Shown: in pieces, positions 23,664 to 25,615 of the stretch
Layout of the letters: every line of letters starts with the position of its first letter
How positions within the stretch are numbered: the first letter of the stretch is position 1
From: Bordetella parapertussis
GTDB taxonomy: Bacteria > Pseudomonadota > Gammaproteobacteria > Burkholderiales > Burkholderiaceae_B
Reading direction: 5' to 3'
DNA length: 25,615 nt
Assembly: GCA_943331855.1 (NCBI GenBank)
Contig: CALQNE010000022.1
Span: 1 to 25,615 of the forward strand
Position numbers and translations under genes: made by a program
Notes under the pieces: generated by a model
Databases searched by the model: none
Seen by the model: the letters and a program-made list of their open reading frames with translations, nothing else
What the model was told of the DNA's origin: nothing

Positions 23664-24803
23664 ATGAATATGATTCAACCTTACACAGGCATCACCGTAA
23701 TAGACTTAACGCATCATCTGGGCAGTTACGCGTCGCGACTCTTTGCCGATCTCGGCGCACAGGTGATTCGCCTTGAACCGCCGGGCGGAGCCTTAGATCG
23801 ACAACGCATCGAAGAACTGCCAGAGGGTTCAGCCAGACAAAATGCGCAGGCGGCTTTCGCCTTTCGCAATGCCAGCAAGTCCTCTCTCGTGATTGATCCA
23901 AACAGTACCGAGGGTAAGCAAACAGCGACTACGCATCTGCAAAACGCTCAACTCATTTTTTTAGAGCGTGACGGCATGTTTGCAGATGCGCTGAGCTGGA
24001 TTCTTTCTTTGAATCCGACTGCAGTCGTCGTGTACGTCTCACCTTACGGGTTCACCGGGCCTCACGCTGACTGGAAGTCAAACGATCTCACGCTTCAAGC
24101 GGCCGGCGGCATTACCTGGCTATCGGGTCGAGTGGGCGAACCCCCTCTACGCTTACCTGTTGAGCAGTCTGTTTCGGTCACCTCGGTGTACGCCGGGGTC
24201 GCTGCCGCTGCAGCACTTTTTGACGCTGAGGCAACGGGTCGCGGACATTTTCTGGATATTTCTGGTCAAGAGTGCATTGGTCACTCACTACAAAATGCAT
24301 TACAAGTCTACGATCTGGAAGGCGTAATCTCGAGGCGCGGAGGAGAAGGTACACGAGATGCCGCTGAGGAAATTTTTCTGTGCAAAGATGGGCGCATGCT
24401 AGTCTCGTCACCGCTGAGCTTAGGGCCGTCATGGCATTCACTGGTCAAATGGCTTAAAGAACACAAACACCCTGCGGCCGAGACCTTATCCCAACCGCGC
24501 TGGTTAGACCCGCGTTGGCGCAAGACAGGCGAGGCAAAAACAGAATTCAGAGAAGCCTTTGCAAGTTTCATCATCGAGTTCACCCGACTCGAGGTCACCG
24601 AGCAAGCGCTGTCTCGCAAGATTGTGATGTCGGCCGTGAGCCGTATCGGTGATGTACTGACCGACCAGCAACTAGCCCATCGCGACTACTTCGTATCGCT
24701 TGCGGGCTGCGGCACAGAGCAGCCGATCACGTTTCCGGGGGCCCCGTACCAGTTATCTGAACCAGTCTGGTCCGTTTCAGCTCCCCCGATCACATTAGGT
24801 TAG
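23664..24803 (+). CDS. CaiB/BaiF (class III) CoA-transferase-like protein lacking the catalytic Asp
   Basis: This 379-residue class III CoA-transferase-like subunit starts at ATG 23664, five bases after the binding-protein stop. TTG 23634 is in frame but lies inside the preceding gene and is disfavoured. The N-terminus IDLTHHLGSYASRLFADLGAQVIRLEPPGG matches the family CoA-binding Rossmann part, and YVSPYGFTGPHADW and ATGRGHFLDISGQE also match. When aligned to Frc and CaiB by the ATGRG motif, the catalytic Asp (motif GD---G in Frc) falls on VSVTS with no Asp. It is therefore probably a non-catalytic partner of the downstream homologue, as in heteromeric enzymes of the BbsE/BbsF kind. Confidence 0.85.
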   Translation: MNMIQPYTGITVIDLTHHLGSYASRLFADLGAQVIRLEPPGGALDRQRIEELPEGSARQNAQAAFAFRNASKSSLVIDPNSTEGKQTATTHLQNAQLIFLERDGMFADALSWILSLNPTAVVVYVSPYGFTGPHADWKSNDLTLQAAGGITWLSGRVGEPPLRLPVEQSVSVTSVYAGVAAAAALFDAEATGRGHFLDISGQECIGHSLQNALQVYDLEGVISRRGGEGTRDAAEEIFLCKDGRMLVSSPLSLGPSWHSLVKWLKEHKHPAAETLSQPRWLDPRWRKTGEAKTEFREAFASFIIEFTRLEVTEQALSRKIVMSAVSRIGDVLTDQQLAHRDYFVSLAGCGTEQPITFPGAPYQLSEPVWSVSAPPITLG

Positions 24804-24810
24804 AAGGAAG
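24804..24810 (+). promoter_or_regulatory. Ribosome binding site deciding the GTG start of the second CoA-transferase
   Basis: AAGGAAG follows directly after the TAG stop of the upstream gene and lies nine bases before GTG 24820. No in-frame ATG exists nearby, and the protein homology begins right after this GTG, so the site fixes the start. Confidence 0.7.
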
Positions 24811-24819
24811 TCACCCATC

Positions 24820-25615
24820 GTGAGTTCAAGTTTAAATTTTCTTCGTGGCATCCGCATTGCCGACTTCACCTGGGCTGGCGCGGGGCCTTTTTGCACAAAG
24901 GTATTTTCGGATTTTGGTGCAGAAGTCATCAAGGTTGAAAGCTCCTCTCGTGTAGATCCCGTGCGCTCGGGAGGCCCCTACAAAGATGGTGTACCTGGTA
25001 TCAATCGTAGCGGCTACTTTGCGTCACGCAACAGTGGTAAAAAAAGCATCTCGCTTGACCTAAAATCTGAGGAAGGAAAAAAACTCGCCCTTCGACTGAT
25101 TCAAGAGTCTGACGTGGTGACGAATAATTTTGGACCGGGCGTGATGCAACGCCTTGGGCTTGGGTATGACGACGTTAAAAAAATAAAACCCGATATCATT
25201 CATCTATCAATGCCTATGTATGGGCAAGAGGGTCCGCTGGCCTCATTGCTTGGAGTCGGCATGACGATTAGCGCAGTCTCTGGTTTATTGTGGCTGACTG
25301 CCTACGGCCCGAACGACCCCGTTGGGCCAGGCACGCACTTTCCTGACCATGCGGCGAATCCGTATCATGCTGCATTTGCAATCTTAGGTGCGCTGCGCTA
25401 TCGCCGTCAGACCGGACGCGGCATGAGAATCGATCTCGCACAAGTCGAATCAACCATTAACTTTGTCGGACCAGCTGTCGTCGAATATGGCACAACAGGT
25501 CAAGAACCGGTTCAGACTGGCAATCGCTCAGTTGCCGACGCCCCCCATAATTTATTCAAATGTTCGGGGGATGATGCTTGGTGCGCGATCGCAGTCCAAG
25601 ATAACGACCAATGGC
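24820..25615 (+). CDS. CaiB/BaiF (class III) CoA-transferase, 3' truncated by the window edge
   Basis: The frame is open from GTG 24820 to the end of the window (about 265 residues; the full family length is near 400). It begins SSSLNFLRGIRIADFTWAGAGPF, then CTKVFSDFGAEVIKVES, FASRNSGKKSISLDL, SMPMYGQEGPL and THFPDHAANPYHAAFAIL. Asp176 in FPDHAANPYHA aligns with the catalytic aspartate that carries the acyl anhydride and CoA thioester intermediates. TGRGMRIDLAQVES is the conserved turn after it. Class III enzymes move CoA between carboxylic acids. It lies 16 bases after its paralogue, which lacks the Asp, so the two likely form one heteromeric enzyme. Confidence 0.92.
   Translation, partial: MSSSLNFLRGIRIADFTWAGAGPFCTKVFSDFGAEVIKVESSSRVDPVRSGGPYKDGVPGINRSGYFASRNSGKKSISLDLKSEEGKKLALRLIQESDVVTNNFGPGVMQRLGLGYDDVKKIKPDIIHLSMPMYGQEGPLASLLGVGMTISAVSGLLWLTAYGPNDPVGPGTHFPDHAANPYHAAFAILGALRYRRQTGRGMRIDLAQVESTINFVGPAVVEYGTTGQEPVQTGNRSVADAPHNLFKCSGDDAWCAIAVQDNDQW

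Overview
The window looks like a chromosomal segment of a betaproteobacterium, probably order Burkholderiales (inferred from gene content, not proven). The clues are a TctE-like sensor kinase, an MHS-type transporter with a large periplasmic insert, RdgC, an exported SAM-dependent methyltransferase, and a peptide/nickel-type binding protein beside CaiB/BaiF CoA-transferases. No tRNA, rRNA, insertion sequence, phage gene or CRISPR array was found, and no gene-free stretch exceeds about 205 bases.

Layout. 1-483 is the end of a sensor histidine kinase cut by the window edge. 664-2271 is an MHS-family transporter followed by a clear intrinsic terminator. 2399-9790 (minus strand) is a tightly packed nine-gene operon in which every junction overlaps. 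In transcription order it encodes a chalcone-isomerase-like protein, an FAD-dependent amine-oxidase-like protein, a DUF1365 protein, a CFA-synthase-like methyltransferase, a second chalcone-isomerase-like protein, a GPH/MelB-like transporter, a DUF3833 lipoprotein, a short-chain dehydrogenase and an NTF2/SnoaL-like protein. A TetR/AcrR regulator diverges from it at 9915-10535. A perfect 14-base palindrome lies between the -35 and -10 of the best operon promoter and is the probable operator. The set reads as an envelope or membrane-lipid acyl-chain modification pathway related to the CFA/DUF1365/FAD clusters seen in other Proteobacteria, and it is the most interesting system here.

10601-11856 holds rdgC and a small unknown gene, probably co-transcribed. 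11880-14165 (minus) is a GAF-GAF-PAS class III nucleotide cyclase, preceded by a coiled-coil protein built of 36-residue repeats (14253-14705). 14910-20962 (minus) carries five same-strand genes: a D-cysteine-desulfhydrase-like PLP enzyme, a 3-hydroxyisobutyrate-dehydrogenase-like reductase, an exported methyltransferase, an APC amino-acid permease and an M14 metallocarboxypeptidase. The last three are closely spaced and likely one unit for amino-acid or peptide use.

21128-21904 (minus) is a crotonase-family enzyme. It diverges from an acyl-CoA module on the plus strand: a family 5 solute-binding protein without permeases, then two CaiB/BaiF CoA-transferase genes. The first lacks the catalytic aspartate and the second, cut by the window edge, keeps it, which suggests a heteromeric CoA-transferase. 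The divergent promoter region carries a perfect 10-base inverted repeat.
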